Shown here piece after piece: positions 53,155 to 60,188 of a DNA stretch of 60,188 nucleotides. The notes beneath the pieces are model-generated. The model was not told the DNA's origin, made no database searches, and saw nothing but the letters and a program-made list of their open reading frames with translations. The position numbers were made by a program, and so were the translations under genes. How positions within the stretch are numbered: position 1 is the first letter of the stretch; each line of letters begins with the position of its first letter. Source of the DNA: Sphingorhabdus sp. EL138 (GTDB lineage: Bacteria; Pseudomonadota; Alphaproteobacteria; Sphingomonadales; Sphingomonadaceae); contig NZ_CAMCWY010000017.1 of NCBI RefSeq assembly GCF_945882965.1, positions 1 through 60,188 on the forward strand. Reading direction: 5' to 3'.

Positions 53155-54252
53155 ATGAACACACCCATAGCCAAACCATGGATTGAAGCCATCAGCGCTT
53201 ATACACCCGGCAAAGCAAAGTCGGATGATGGCCGCGTGCTGATTAAACTATCGGCGAACGAAAATCCTTTGGGGTGCAGTCCGGACGCTGCGGCGGCGCT
53301 GGTGGACAAAGGCGCGTCTTTGGCCCGCTATCCTGACCCGGCCTGTACCGCTTTGCGCGCAGCATTGGGCGCGGCATATGAGATTGATAGCGACCAGATA
53401 GTCTGCGGCACGGGTTCGGACGAACTGCTGAACCTCATTGCCATGGGCTATGCTGGCGCAGGCGATGACATCATTTACGTGCGTTATGGTTTTTCGGTCT
53501 ATGATATTGCGGCGCGCAAAGCGGCGGCCAATGTGATTGTCGCGCCGGACAAGGATTATGGCACCGATGTCGATGCCCTGCTGGCGCTGGTGACCGATAA
53601 GACGCGCGTGGTTTTTGTGGCGAACCCGAACAACCCGACCGGCACATATTGCGACGACGGGGAAATTGCGCGGCTACATGCGGGCTTGCGCGGTAATTGT
53701 GTGCTTGTGCTGGACCAAGCCTATGGCGAATATCTGGATGATGACGGTCCCGCCGCATTGGATCTGGCGCGCCGCCATGACAATGTCCTGATCACACGGA
53801 CTTTCTCTAAAATATATGGTCTGGCGGCAGAACGCATTGGCTGGTGCTATGGCCATGCTGGCCTTATCGCGACACTCAACCGGGTGCGCGCGCCGTTCAA
53901 TGTGACGACCGCCGGACAGGCGGCAGCTATCGCTGCGCTTGCGGACGTAGATTTTGTGACGCGTAGCCGTCAGCATAATGCCGAATGGCGCGACTGGATG
54001 GCGGCGGAGTTTGCGGCATTGTCCAATCATGGATTGAAGGTTATTCCATCCTGGGCCAACTTCCTGATGGTCTTGTTTCAAGGCACATGCAGCGCAGAGA
54101 CCGCGTTTAACGCGCTCATGGCCGAAGGCTATATCGTCCGCTGGTTGCCGGGGCAGGGGCTTGGCAATGGCCTGCGGATTACCATTGGTACAAGCGACGA
54201 AAATCGTGGCGTTATGTCGGCCTTGCGTAAGATTTTGGACGCGAACGCTTAA
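53155..54252 (+). CDS. hisC: Histidinol-phosphate aminotransferase
   Basis: 365 residues from ATG 53155. PLP-dependent fold-I enzyme. Blocks: KLSANENPLGCSPDAAAAL, VFVANPNNPTGTYCDDGE, the PLP lysine in TRTFSKIYGLAAERIGW and a C-terminal RITIGTSDENRGVMSALRK. It transaminates imidazole-acetol phosphate in histidine synthesis; homologues next to tyrA, as here, also act on aromatic or arogenate precursors. Its stop TAA overlaps the tyrA ATG by one base. Confidence 0.93.
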   Translation: MNTPIAKPWIEAISAYTPGKAKSDDGRVLIKLSANENPLGCSPDAAAALVDKGASLARYPDPACTALRAALGAAYEIDSDQIVCGTGSDELLNLIAMGYAGAGDDIIYVRYGFSVYDIAARKAAANVIVAPDKDYGTDVDALLALVTDKTRVVFVANPNNPTGTYCDDGEIARLHAGLRGNCVLVLDQAYGEYLDDDGPAALDLARRHDNVLITRTFSKIYGLAAERIGWCYGHAGLIATLNRVRAPFNVTTAGQAAAIAALADVDFVTRSRQHNAEWRDWMAAEFAALSNHGLKVIPSWANFLMVLFQGTCSAETAFNALMAEGYIVRWLPGQGLGNGLRITIGTSDENRGVMSALRKILDANA

Positions 54253-55157
54253 TGTTGCCCTTCGCCCGCCTGACGATCATTGGCCTTGGCCTCATCGGCT
54301 CATCGGTTGTGCGCGCGGTGCGGGCACAGATGCCTTGCGTGCGCATAACCGGGTATGACGCTGACCCGATGGTGCGTACACGCACCGTCGCGCTGGGTAT
54401 CTGCGATGATGTGACCGACACGGTTGGCGCAGCGGTGATGGACGCCGACCTTGTCATCTTATGCGTGCCCGTTGGCGCGATGGGCGCGGTGGCGGCGGAA
54501 TTTGCGGCCGATCTGCCTGCCGATGCGATTGTCAGCGACGTGGGTTCATGCAAGCAAAGCGTCGCAGAGGCGCTTTCTGCCGTGCTGCCTGACGCGATCA
54601 TTATTCCTGCCCATCCGGTCGCGGGCACCGAAAAAAGCGGACCAGACGCTGGGTTTGCGACCTTGTTCAAGGGCCGCTGGTGCATATTAACGCCGCCTGA
54701 AAATGCACCTGAGGCAGCGGTTGAGCGCCTGCGCATTTTTTGGCAGCGGCTTGGCGCGGATGTCGAGATTATGGATGCGCGCCATCATGACATGGTCCTT
54801 GCCGTCACCAGCCATTTGCCGCACTTGATTGCCTATACCATCGTTGGCACGGCTGATGATTTGGAAGGCGTGACGCAAAGCGAGGTTATCAAATATTCGG
54901 CTGGCGGTTTCCGTGACTTCACCCGTATCGCCGCATCCGACCCCGTCATGTGGCGCGATGTGTTTTTGTCCAACAAGGACGCTGTGCTTGAAATGCTGCA
55001 GCGTTTTTCCGAAGACTTAAGCGTGCTGCAACGCGCGATCCGCTACGATAAAGGCGACGAGTTGGAGGCATTATTTGCCCGCACCCGCAATATCCGGCGG
55101 TCAATTGTTGAACAGGGCCAGGACGATGACGCCCCCGATTTTGGGCGCAAGCATTAA
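54252..55157 (+). CDS. tyrA: Prephenate/arogenate dehydrogenase
   Basis: 301 residues. N-terminal NAD(P)-binding motif LTIIGLGLIGSSVVRAVRA, the family's DVGSCKQSVAEALSAVLP, PAHPVAGTEKSGPDAGFATL and active-site MVLAVTSHLPHLIAYTIVG. It makes tyrosine precursors from prephenate or arogenate; the cofactor and substrate form are not resolved by sequence inspection. It is translationally coupled to hisC. Confidence 0.92.
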   Translation: MLPFARLTIIGLGLIGSSVVRAVRAQMPCVRITGYDADPMVRTRTVALGICDDVTDTVGAAVMDADLVILCVPVGAMGAVAAEFAADLPADAIVSDVGSCKQSVAEALSAVLPDAIIIPAHPVAGTEKSGPDAGFATLFKGRWCILTPPENAPEAAVERLRIFWQRLGADVEIMDARHHDMVLAVTSHLPHLIAYTIVGTADDLEGVTQSEVIKYSAGGFRDFTRIAASDPVMWRDVFLSNKDAVLEMLQRFSEDLSVLQRAIRYDKGDELEALFARTRNIRRSIVEQGQDDDAPDFGRKH

Positions 55158-55168
55158 GGGGTGAGACC

Positions 55169-55858
55169 CTAAACGTTCAGCGCATTAATGGCGGCGTGGA
55201 CCCGCGCCTCAATCTCCGCGCGTGGCAGGCCAGTGGGAAGCTCTTCCCCCACCCTGTAGGTAATCGTCCCTGATTTCCAGATGCCGGCTTTGCGCGGACT
55301 TAACGTGCCGCTGTCCACCGCAATCGGAACGACGGGGAGGTTGATGAGCTTATACAGGCCCGCAAAGCCCGACTGCAATGGCGGCTGACTGCCGGGTGCA
55401 ACGCGGGTACCTTCGGGGAAGATCACGATTGGCCGTCCGTCGGCGATCATCTTTTTGGCCAAAACCAGCATGGCCCGAAGCGCCGCCGCGCCGCCATCAC
55501 GGTCAACAGGGATCATGCCATAGGCCCGCGCGGCTGGTCCCCATAAGGGAATATCGAACAGCTCTTTTTTCGTTACCACCGCAGGCTTGCGAAACATGCG
55601 GGGCATGTCGATGGTTTCAAACATGCTTTCATGTTTGACGGCGTACAGCACCGGTTTTTCCGGCAATTCGCCCTCAATCTTGATGTTGATGCCCAATATC
55701 CGGCGGTAGCAGGCATATTGCCAGCGCGACCAGCCGCGCACGGCCCATTGCATCAGCGGAATGGAGACCCATTGCGCCAGAAATGCGGTTACGACGAAAA
55801 ACACGGAACCTGTGTAAAATATCAAGATATATGCCGCAGACCGGATGACTGCGATCAC
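55169..55858 (-). CDS. plsC: 1-acyl-glycerol-3-phosphate acyltransferase (PlsC family)
   Basis: 229 residues. An N-terminal membrane helix (SAAYILIFYTGSVFFVVTAF) is followed by the acyltransferase motifs: KHESMFETIDM (the HX4D block, with Glu in the acid position), GMIPVDRDGGAAALRAML, VIFPEGTRVAPG and VPIAVDSGTL. It acylates lysophosphatidate at the inner membrane. It follows ydcF by three bases. Confidence 0.88.
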   Translation of the reverse strand: MIAVIRSAAYILIFYTGSVFFVVTAFLAQWVSIPLMQWAVRGWSRWQYACYRRILGINIKIEGELPEKPVLYAVKHESMFETIDMPRMFRKPAVVTKKELFDIPLWGPAARAYGMIPVDRDGGAAALRAMLVLAKKMIADGRPIVIFPEGTRVAPGSQPPLQSGFAGLYKLINLPVVPIAVDSGTLSPRKAGIWKSGTITYRVGEELPTGLPRAEIEARVHAAINALNV

Positions 55859-55861
55859 GGC

Positions 55862-56392
55862 TTAAAACCCAAGAAGCGACGCGACTGCGCGCAACCAATA
55901 TTTGTTATATTCCCTGAACAAGCCGCCAAGCGACGGTTGGGTCGACACCGCGTCATTGGTGACGGTGATTCCGCTGGGCAAGGCCCGGTCAAGTTCAAAG
56001 CGCGCGCGCCGCATGTGCCAATCATGCGTAACAAGTCGAATAGTGCGCATATTGTTCCGCTTTGCCCATGCTGCCGTTTCCAATGCATTGGATCGCGTAT
56101 CTACCGATTGGAAACCCAGCGCGATGCAGCATTGGAAATATTGCGCAGATTTTGGATATTCCGCCTGAAGGTCGGGCGGCTTCACATCGCGGTCCACACC
56201 GGAAATCAGCAATTTTTTGGATTTGCCCGATGCTAATATTTCGAGCCCGCGATCAATTCTGTTTGCTCCACCGGTTAGCACGACAACGCCATCGGTTGGC
56301 GAAATGGGCGCTGGCTGCGGCAAAAGCAACGCAAACCAGGCAAAGCCCAGCATCCAAATCAACAATATAAAAGCGATAGAGCGACTGATCAT
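55862..56392 (-). CDS. YdcF/SanA-like DUF218 family protein
   Basis: 176 residues from ATG 56392. A single N-terminal membrane helix (SIAFILLIWMLGFAWFALLL) precedes a DUF218 domain with DGVVVLTGGANRIDRGLEIL, LLISGVDRDVKPPDL, DTRSNALETAAWAKRNNMRT and VTHDWHMRRARFELDRAL. The family is linked to envelope integrity and vancomycin sensitivity (SanA), but the reaction is unsettled. Its ATG overlaps a TGA belonging to the ftsX remnant, so it was once coupled to ftsX. Confidence 0.85.
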   Translation of the reverse strand: MISRSIAFILLIWMLGFAWFALLLPQPAPISPTDGVVVLTGGANRIDRGLEILASGKSKKLLISGVDRDVKPPDLQAEYPKSAQYFQCCIALGFQSVDTRSNALETAAWAKRNNMRTIRLVTHDWHMRRARFELDRALPSGITVTNDAVSTQPSLGGLFREYNKYWLRAVASLLGF

Positions 56393-56573
56393 AACATCTT
56401 CTTTAACGCAAAAATCACGATGAAGCGCGTCATAAGCATAGCAAGCGTCGTCACGGCAAGCGGAATGCGCGCGCAGATGACCCCGCCCGAAACGGATAAG
56501 GCATCGCGCGAGAGCAAAGCGGGCACAGCGGCGGCACATCCGTTATCGCACGTAACGCTTATTATGGCGATTC
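56389..56573 (-). pseudogene. ftsX: ftsX remnant (C-terminal end only)
   Basis: In one minus-strand frame the last 60 codons before a TGA at 56389 include PALLSRDALSVSGGVICARI, PLAVTTLAMLMTRFIVIFAL and KKML. This fits the last transmembrane helix and basic tail of FtsX (typical LAALTARLTVLRALRRML). The TGA overlaps the ydcF start as ATGA. The rest of ftsX and the ftsE ATPase gene expected upstream are absent; coding similarity ends exactly where the MITE begins at 56574. Confidence 0.65.
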
Positions 56574-56782
56574 CTAGGGTCAGGACCACTTAAAGCCACC
56601 TTCGCGGTTTGATGCCATACTGTTCAGTGCAAGGCGGTAAGCGCAGGGCTTAGTGGTTCTAAGTCCAAGCTTGCCAACGCGGCAATGGACAAAATGGGTC
56701 AAATCCAAAGGACGTCAAAATGGCTTCGATATCTTTGCCATTTTGACGCCGCGAAGGTGGATTTAAGTGGTCCTGACCCTAG
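56574..56782. mobile_element. 209-bp MITE with 34-bp inverted ends and CTAG flanks
   Basis: The two ends, 56574-56607 and 56749-56782, are inverted repeats of 34 bases with one mismatch, starting CTAGGGTCAGGACCACTTAA. CTAG at both outer ends would fit a 4-bp target duplication like the YTAR targets of IS5-group elements (inference). No transposase is encoded. Inside, 56713-56724 and 56737-56748 form a perfect 12-bp hairpin (CGTCAAAATGGC), and TTGCC/GGCAA forms another near 56671. It lies between the ftsX remnant and a zinc-ribbon gene. Confidence 0.75.
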
Positions 56783-56859
56783 ACCTGAAAAGGCGTCGTC
56801 CACAGCATTTTATAACGTTAGGGTTGCAAGTCCCCAGATGCTGCTGTTTAGGATTTTCC

Positions 56860-57717
56860 ATGCTGCTTGTATGTCCCTCCTGCCGCACCCGCTATGCTGT
56901 TCCTGACAATGCCGTTGGTGTTGATGGCCGCCAAGTGCGTTGCGCCAATTGCAAGCATGGATGGTTTCAAGAGGGGGCGGCTCCCCAGACAGCGCCAACC
57001 CCTTCAATACTAGCGCCCGCCAAACAGAGCGACCCTGCGCCCGTTATAGCTCCGCCAGAGGTCGCCCCGCCAACGCCTGTGGCCATCCCCTCGGTTTCCC
57101 CTGACCCCGTTCCGCGAATCATGGGCGCAGAAACGGATGCGGATGACGCGCAGCCGCCCTTCCCACGATTCGCCCCTGAGCACGCCGCTGCGCCTGACCC
57201 GGCTCCGGTCTATGACGATCCGTCGTTAAGCGCTGGCTTAAGGGCGGACAAAGAACCAACGCAAAGCCGCTTTGCGCATGAGCCACCGTTCAACCAACGC
57301 CGCAGTCCGGCGAAAATCTGGACTTTGGTTGCCATCATCTTTGCACTGACGGTTACCGTCATCGGCACGGCTATCTCTTATTTCGGTATGCCAAATATTG
57401 GCCTTTCCAGCGCGGCGGAAGAACCCGATCTGACAATCGTGCTCAACGAAAATCTGGAACTGAACGAACGCGAAGACGGCACGCCCTATTTTATCGCCAG
57501 CGGCAGCATTGTGAACCCGACCGGCGTGAAACAAAATGTCCCCGACATGCTGGTAACGCTCAAGGACGCGAGCGGCAGACCAGTTTACAGTTGGAAAATG
57601 AAAGCAAAGGCAAGAACGCTTGCACCCGGCGCAAAGGTCGATTTTAGCGAGGCACGGCTTGACGTTCCATTGGCGGCCAAGCAGATCAGCGTCGGCTGGG
57701 TGCTTTCGGGCGACTAG
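56860..57717 (+). CDS. Zinc-ribbon (MJ0042-type) membrane protein, DUF3426-like
   Basis: 285 residues from ATG 56860, with TTTAGGA upstream. It begins MLLVCPSCRTRYAVPDNAVG and has a second CxxC in VRCANCKHGWFQEG: the MJ0042 zinc finger. A Pro-rich linker (about 45-170) and one membrane helix (IWTLVAIIFALTVTVIGTAI) follow, then a periplasmic DUF3426-like domain. In related genomes this gene is typically divergent from ftsE (general recollection), so its position supports the loss of ftsE. Function unknown. Confidence 0.85.
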   Translation: MLLVCPSCRTRYAVPDNAVGVDGRQVRCANCKHGWFQEGAAPQTAPTPSILAPAKQSDPAPVIAPPEVAPPTPVAIPSVSPDPVPRIMGAETDADDAQPPFPRFAPEHAAAPDPAPVYDDPSLSAGLRADKEPTQSRFAHEPPFNQRRSPAKIWTLVAIIFALTVTVIGTAISYFGMPNIGLSSAAEEPDLTIVLNENLELNEREDGTPYFIASGSIVNPTGVKQNVPDMLVTLKDASGRPVYSWKMKAKARTLAPGAKVDFSEARLDVPLAAKQISVGWVLSGD

Positions 57718-57829
57718 TCTCCGCTTCATTGGTAGGCGCAGGCCACGCACGCCGGGCTATTCTATCATAAAGGCCACTTGAACTCACCAGCACTCTTGGC
57801 TATGCGAAGGCATGGCCCAAGCACCAGTT

Positions 57830-57869
57830 GCCGCCTTAGCTCAGTTGGTAGAGCATCGCATTCGTAATG
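57830..57869 (+). pseudogene. 5' half of tRNA-Thr (CGT), probable attachment-site remnant
   Basis: Reads GCCGCCTTAGCTCAGTTGGT, then AGAGCATCGCATTCGTAATG: acceptor 5' strand, D-arm, anticodon stem and CGT anticodon, then stops being tRNA-like after TAATG. The 3' half is absent. It differs from the intact copy at 59299 in the acceptor (GCCGCCT versus GCCGCTT) and anticodon stem (TCGCA versus CTTCA), so it is a different allele, not a simple duplicate. Confidence 0.85.
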
Positions 57870-57962
57870 TGTTGGCGAACACCTGATTTTTCTAGAGAAT
57901 GCAATACTTACAGTGACTTAAGCACGCTTGCTGTTGTATAGTTTTTTCTATACAACAATTTC

Positions 57963-59234
57963 ATGAGCAAAGGCGTTGTAAAAAATAGTCAAAGTCGTGC
58001 TGACCCGACAGTGCGTGACCGCACACAGCCAATCCCAAGTTCGCTACAGAAGGTGACGGGTTTTGGAACGCTCACAATTTACAAAATGGCAGCGTCTCCA
58101 TTCTGGTATGCGCGGTATTATGAGGACGGAAAAATCGTTCGTCGTAGTTTGAAGGTTGCTGACAAAAAGGAAGCAATCAAAGCTGCCAAGAAGGTCTTTG
58201 TTGATCTCAAGCATCGCAAGATGAACAATCTGCCGTTCACAAAAACGAGTGGCTTTGAAGTTTGCGCTCGCGGTCTTGCCAAAGAGAATGATGCACGGTT
58301 CAAGCGTGGTGAATTATCAAAGCAGAAAGTCAATTATGACGCAGGGCGTCTCGAAGCTGACTTGCTACCGCACTTCGGAAAGTATGAGATTGCGGACATA
58401 GATTACAGCGTCATCAGCGATTACATCAACAAGCTCAGTACGCCAGATCGTCCGCTGACGATCAACACGCTGAAGATACATCTCTCCCACATAAAGACGA
58501 TATTAAAGTACGCTCAGCGAGTTGGCGTGATTACGGGGCTTCCAGCGTTCCCGCGTCTCAAAACGACTGACACAGCCCGTCCTTGGTTTAATAGCGCCGA
58601 ATACGGTGCGCTGCATTCCGTCTGTCGTTCACGCATTGGCACAAAAATACGGGTGAATACAAAGGCTGGAAAGTTCCTTCGCAATGTCGAGATTACGCAA
58701 GATGTGTATGATCTCATCATCTTCATGACGAACTCGTTCATTCGTCCAACTGACATCAAAGTGCTTCAGCACAAGCATGTTGCGATTATTCGCGGCAAGG
58801 ACACTTATCTGCGGCTGACGCATCCACCGACAAAAGGTCATGGAAGCCCAGTCGTGACGCTCAAACGAGCGGTTGAGGTATATGATAAATTATTGGAGCG
58901 TCAAAAGGCTGAAGGGTTTGGGAAGCCAGATGACTATCTGTTTTGTCCACAGCAGTTGAACCGTGATTATGCATTGCGGGATATCACACGGCAATTTGAT
59001 CAAGTGCTGAAGGTTGCTGGGTTGAAAACTGGCTCAAATGGCGATGCGAGGACGCTCTACAGCTTAAGGCACACATGTATCATGTTCCGTATGATCAATG
59101 GCGAAGGCATCGATCTGCTTACTATCGCCCGCAGCGCACGAACATCTGTCGAGATGATTGATCGGTTCTACGCAAAGCATCTCACTGCCGAGATGAATAT
59201 TGCCCAACTACAGAGCGGCACCATCAACGATTGA
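57963..59234 (+). CDS. Tyrosine recombinase/integrase
   Basis: 423 residues. An N-terminal arm-binding region (TLTIYKMAASPFWYARYYED), a SAM-like core-binding domain (about 110-200), then the catalytic domain with Arg in SFIRPTDIKVLQHKHV, Lys in THPPTKGHGSP, the HxxR-type block in YSLRHTCIMFRM, and Tyr in IDRFYAKHLT. It would integrate or excise the element at the tRNA-Thr site. Base composition is visibly lower in GC than the backbone. It is the only recognisable mobile-element gene in the window and lies between the half tRNA and the intact tRNA. Confidence 0.9.
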   Translation: MSKGVVKNSQSRADPTVRDRTQPIPSSLQKVTGFGTLTIYKMAASPFWYARYYEDGKIVRRSLKVADKKEAIKAAKKVFVDLKHRKMNNLPFTKTSGFEVCARGLAKENDARFKRGELSKQKVNYDAGRLEADLLPHFGKYEIADIDYSVISDYINKLSTPDRPLTINTLKIHLSHIKTILKYAQRVGVITGLPAFPRLKTTDTARPWFNSAEYGALHSVCRSRIGTKIRVNTKAGKFLRNVEITQDVYDLIIFMTNSFIRPTDIKVLQHKHVAIIRGKDTYLRLTHPPTKGHGSPVVTLKRAVEVYDKLLERQKAEGFGKPDDYLFCPQQLNRDYALRDITRQFDQVLKVAGLKTGSNGDARTLYSLRHTCIMFRMINGEGIDLLTIARSARTSVEMIDRFYAKHLTAEMNIAQLQSGTIND

Positions 59235-59298
59235 AGATGAAAGCGGGTCAAAAAAAGGCTGGGAAATTGTACGTATTCCCGCTAATAGACACGCCATT

Positions 59299-59374
59299 GC
59301 CGCTTTAGCTCAGTTGGTAGAGCACTTCATTCGTAATGAAGGGGTCGTAGGTTCGAATCCTATAAGCGGCACCA
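59299..59374 (+). tRNA. tRNA-Thr (CGT)
   Basis: A complete 76-nt tRNA. Acceptor GCCGCTT pairs with AAGCGGC, followed by ACCA; the D-arm is TTAGCTCAGTTGGTAGAGCA; the anticodon stem CTTCA/TGAAG encloses TTCGTAA (CGT); and the T-arm has GGTTCGAATCC. All stems pair. It lies 64 bases after the integrase stop and 1.47 kb from the half copy with the same anticodon. Confidence 0.96.
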
Positions 59375-59512
59375 TTATTTCTCTTAATTTCAATATATTA
59401 ACCAAACAGAGAAAATCTGATCGGCGGCGCTCGTGTTGTATAGCTGCGCCGCTTTCAATCGCGAACCATGCTTTGTCATAGTGATAAATACACTTATCAA
59501 GGAGTGTAACGC

Positions 59513-59938
59513 ATGGACGCACGAGAACAGATTAAGAGAGCAATCTTGCTACTGCCGAAACTGGCAGCTGAGAGTGAGAGCAAAGAGATCAAGGCTGACA
59601 TTGATCTAATGATGGGTGTGGCATCGCAGTTGGTGACAGTTCTGGTGAGCAGAAACGATGCACTTGCTAAACAGTGCAGTTCACGAAAGTCTAAACCACC
59701 TAAGCCAGCCCCGCAGAAGCAGCCTCAGCAGCAAAAGCCTAAACCAAGCAATACTGACACTCAAAATAGTAAGAATGACTCTAAGGACCGTTCTAAGGCG
59801 CTTTCTTCAATTCAGCAGGGAATTCGTCAAGCTGAGCCATCGCATACTGATCAGCAAAGAGCGTTACGCGGATATGTCTATGGGGCTCAGAACGACGAGG
59901 TTGCATTTCGTAAAGCTGCGCAGGCAATTGCACGATGA
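59513..59938 (+). CDS. Unrecognised element protein
   Basis: 141 residues. The N-terminal half (residues 1-50) is helical: MDAREQIKRAILLLPKLAAE, then DLMMGVASQLVTVLVSRNDA. Residues about 57-95 are low complexity, rich in Lys, Pro, Gln, Ser and Asn. The C-terminus QQRALRGYVYGAQNDEVAFR is compact again. I do not recognise a family. GGAGTG precedes ATG. The stop overlaps the next gene's ATG by four bases, so the two form a unit. Codon and base use are AT-richer than the backbone. Confidence 0.6.
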   Translation: MDAREQIKRAILLLPKLAAESESKEIKADIDLMMGVASQLVTVLVSRNDALAKQCSSRKSKPPKPAPQKQPQQQKPKPSNTDTQNSKNDSKDRSKALSSIQQGIRQAEPSHTDQQRALRGYVYGAQNDEVAFRKAAQAIAR

Positions 59939-60188
59939 ACGACAAGCTAATCCAAAGCCAGAAGCGGCTGCACGACAGTCTGTTTGAACTGTATGTGCAA
60001 GGTGGTCTGGAACTGTATCTCGCTGGCACTCGTGGCTTAAAGCGTGAGCTTATCATTCAGCTTGAGACAAGCGCACTCACTCCAGAGAAGGGTGAGATAA
60101 TTCACTACTATGCAGTCAATCGTTGGGATGACGAGGATGAGTTTGATGAGTGGGCGAAACCCTCTCGTCCGTTGTCAGCAGAAGCTGA
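59935..60188 (+). CDS. Unrecognised element protein, cut by window end
   Basis: 84 codons are visible before the window ends, without a stop. It begins MNDKLIQSQKRLHDSLFELY and continues through LAGTRGLKRELIIQLETSAL to an acidic segment rich in Asp/Glu (WDDEDEFDEW). It overlaps the upstream gene as ATGA. No family recognised; the coupling suggests the two products work together. Confidence 0.55.
   Translation, partial: MNDKLIQSQKRLHDSLFELYVQGGLELYLAGTRGLKRELIIQLETSALTPEKGEIIHYYAVNRWDDEDEFDEWAKPSRPLSAEA

Noticed and set aside
56389-56589. Free-standing 66-residue gene
   Set aside because: Its first codons lie inside the MITE end and the rest reads as the FtsX C-terminus, so it is a remnant, not a gene.
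1-60188. CRISPR array or cas genes
   Set aside because: No regularly spaced direct repeats and no cas-like protein were seen anywhere in the window.

Overview
The window comes from an alphaproteobacterial chromosome, most likely Sphingomonadales (Sphingopyxis/Sphingorhabdus-like). This is inferred from gene content and order: imuA-imuB-dnaE2, GapR (DUF2312), DUF1244, a DUF6356 remnant, TPR-sulfotransferase/TonB-receptor genes, hisC-tyrA divergent from metX-metW, and alphaproteobacterial LexA boxes of the form GTTC-N7-GTTC. Most of the window is dense housekeeping DNA of moderately high GC. Two stretches look poorer in GC: the receptor/sulfotransferase block at about 28.7-34.4 kb, and the right end after 57.87 kb.

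Layout. 1-46 is the 3' part of an initiator tRNA. 0.45-2.5 kb holds a VOC-fold lipoprotein and an MFS permease, followed by a decayed GNAT gene. 3.0-8.3 kb holds YjgN, an M48 peptidase, a broken DUF6356 gene running in frame into an alpha/beta hydrolase, a TPR protein and the glyoxalase pair gloA-gloB. 8.3-13.8 kb (minus) is the SOS mutagenesis cassette imuA-imuB-dnaE2. 14.1-21.6 kb (minus) is yebC-ruvC-ruvAB-ybgC-tolQRAB-pal. 21.7-28.4 kb holds gapR, DUF1244, pyk, queA, a secreted cyclophilin and clpB. 28.7-34.3 kb is a minus-strand set with a TonB-dependent receptor and two different sulfotransferases. 34.7-41.7 kb holds three exported hydrolases (M17 aminopeptidase, penicillin-acylase family enzyme, M16 peptidase). 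41.9-43.4 kb holds tspO, ubiK and ybjN. 43.4-50.5 kb is a long minus-strand run: argH, lptM-like lipoprotein, lysA, siroheme-synthase-like gene, proC, amidase and two PaaI thioesterases. 50.5-55.2 kb holds a TlpA-like lipoprotein, tRNA-Leu, metXW and hisC-tyrA. 55.2-57.7 kb holds plsC, ydcF, a stub of ftsX, a 209-bp MITE and a zinc-ribbon protein. From 57.83 kb onward a tyrosine integrase sits between a 5' half tRNA-Thr and an intact tRNA-Thr(CGT), followed by unrecognised genes that run off the window.

How the genes work together. imuA-imuB-dnaE2 and ruvAB each have a visible LexA box, so two DNA-damage responses are encoded here. The Tol-Pal genes form the outer-membrane constriction machine. 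Its functional partner FtsEX appears to have been deleted from the ydcF side and replaced by a MITE. The most unusual regions are the receptor with paired sulfotransferases, the ftsEX scar, and the integrase/tRNA-Thr junction.
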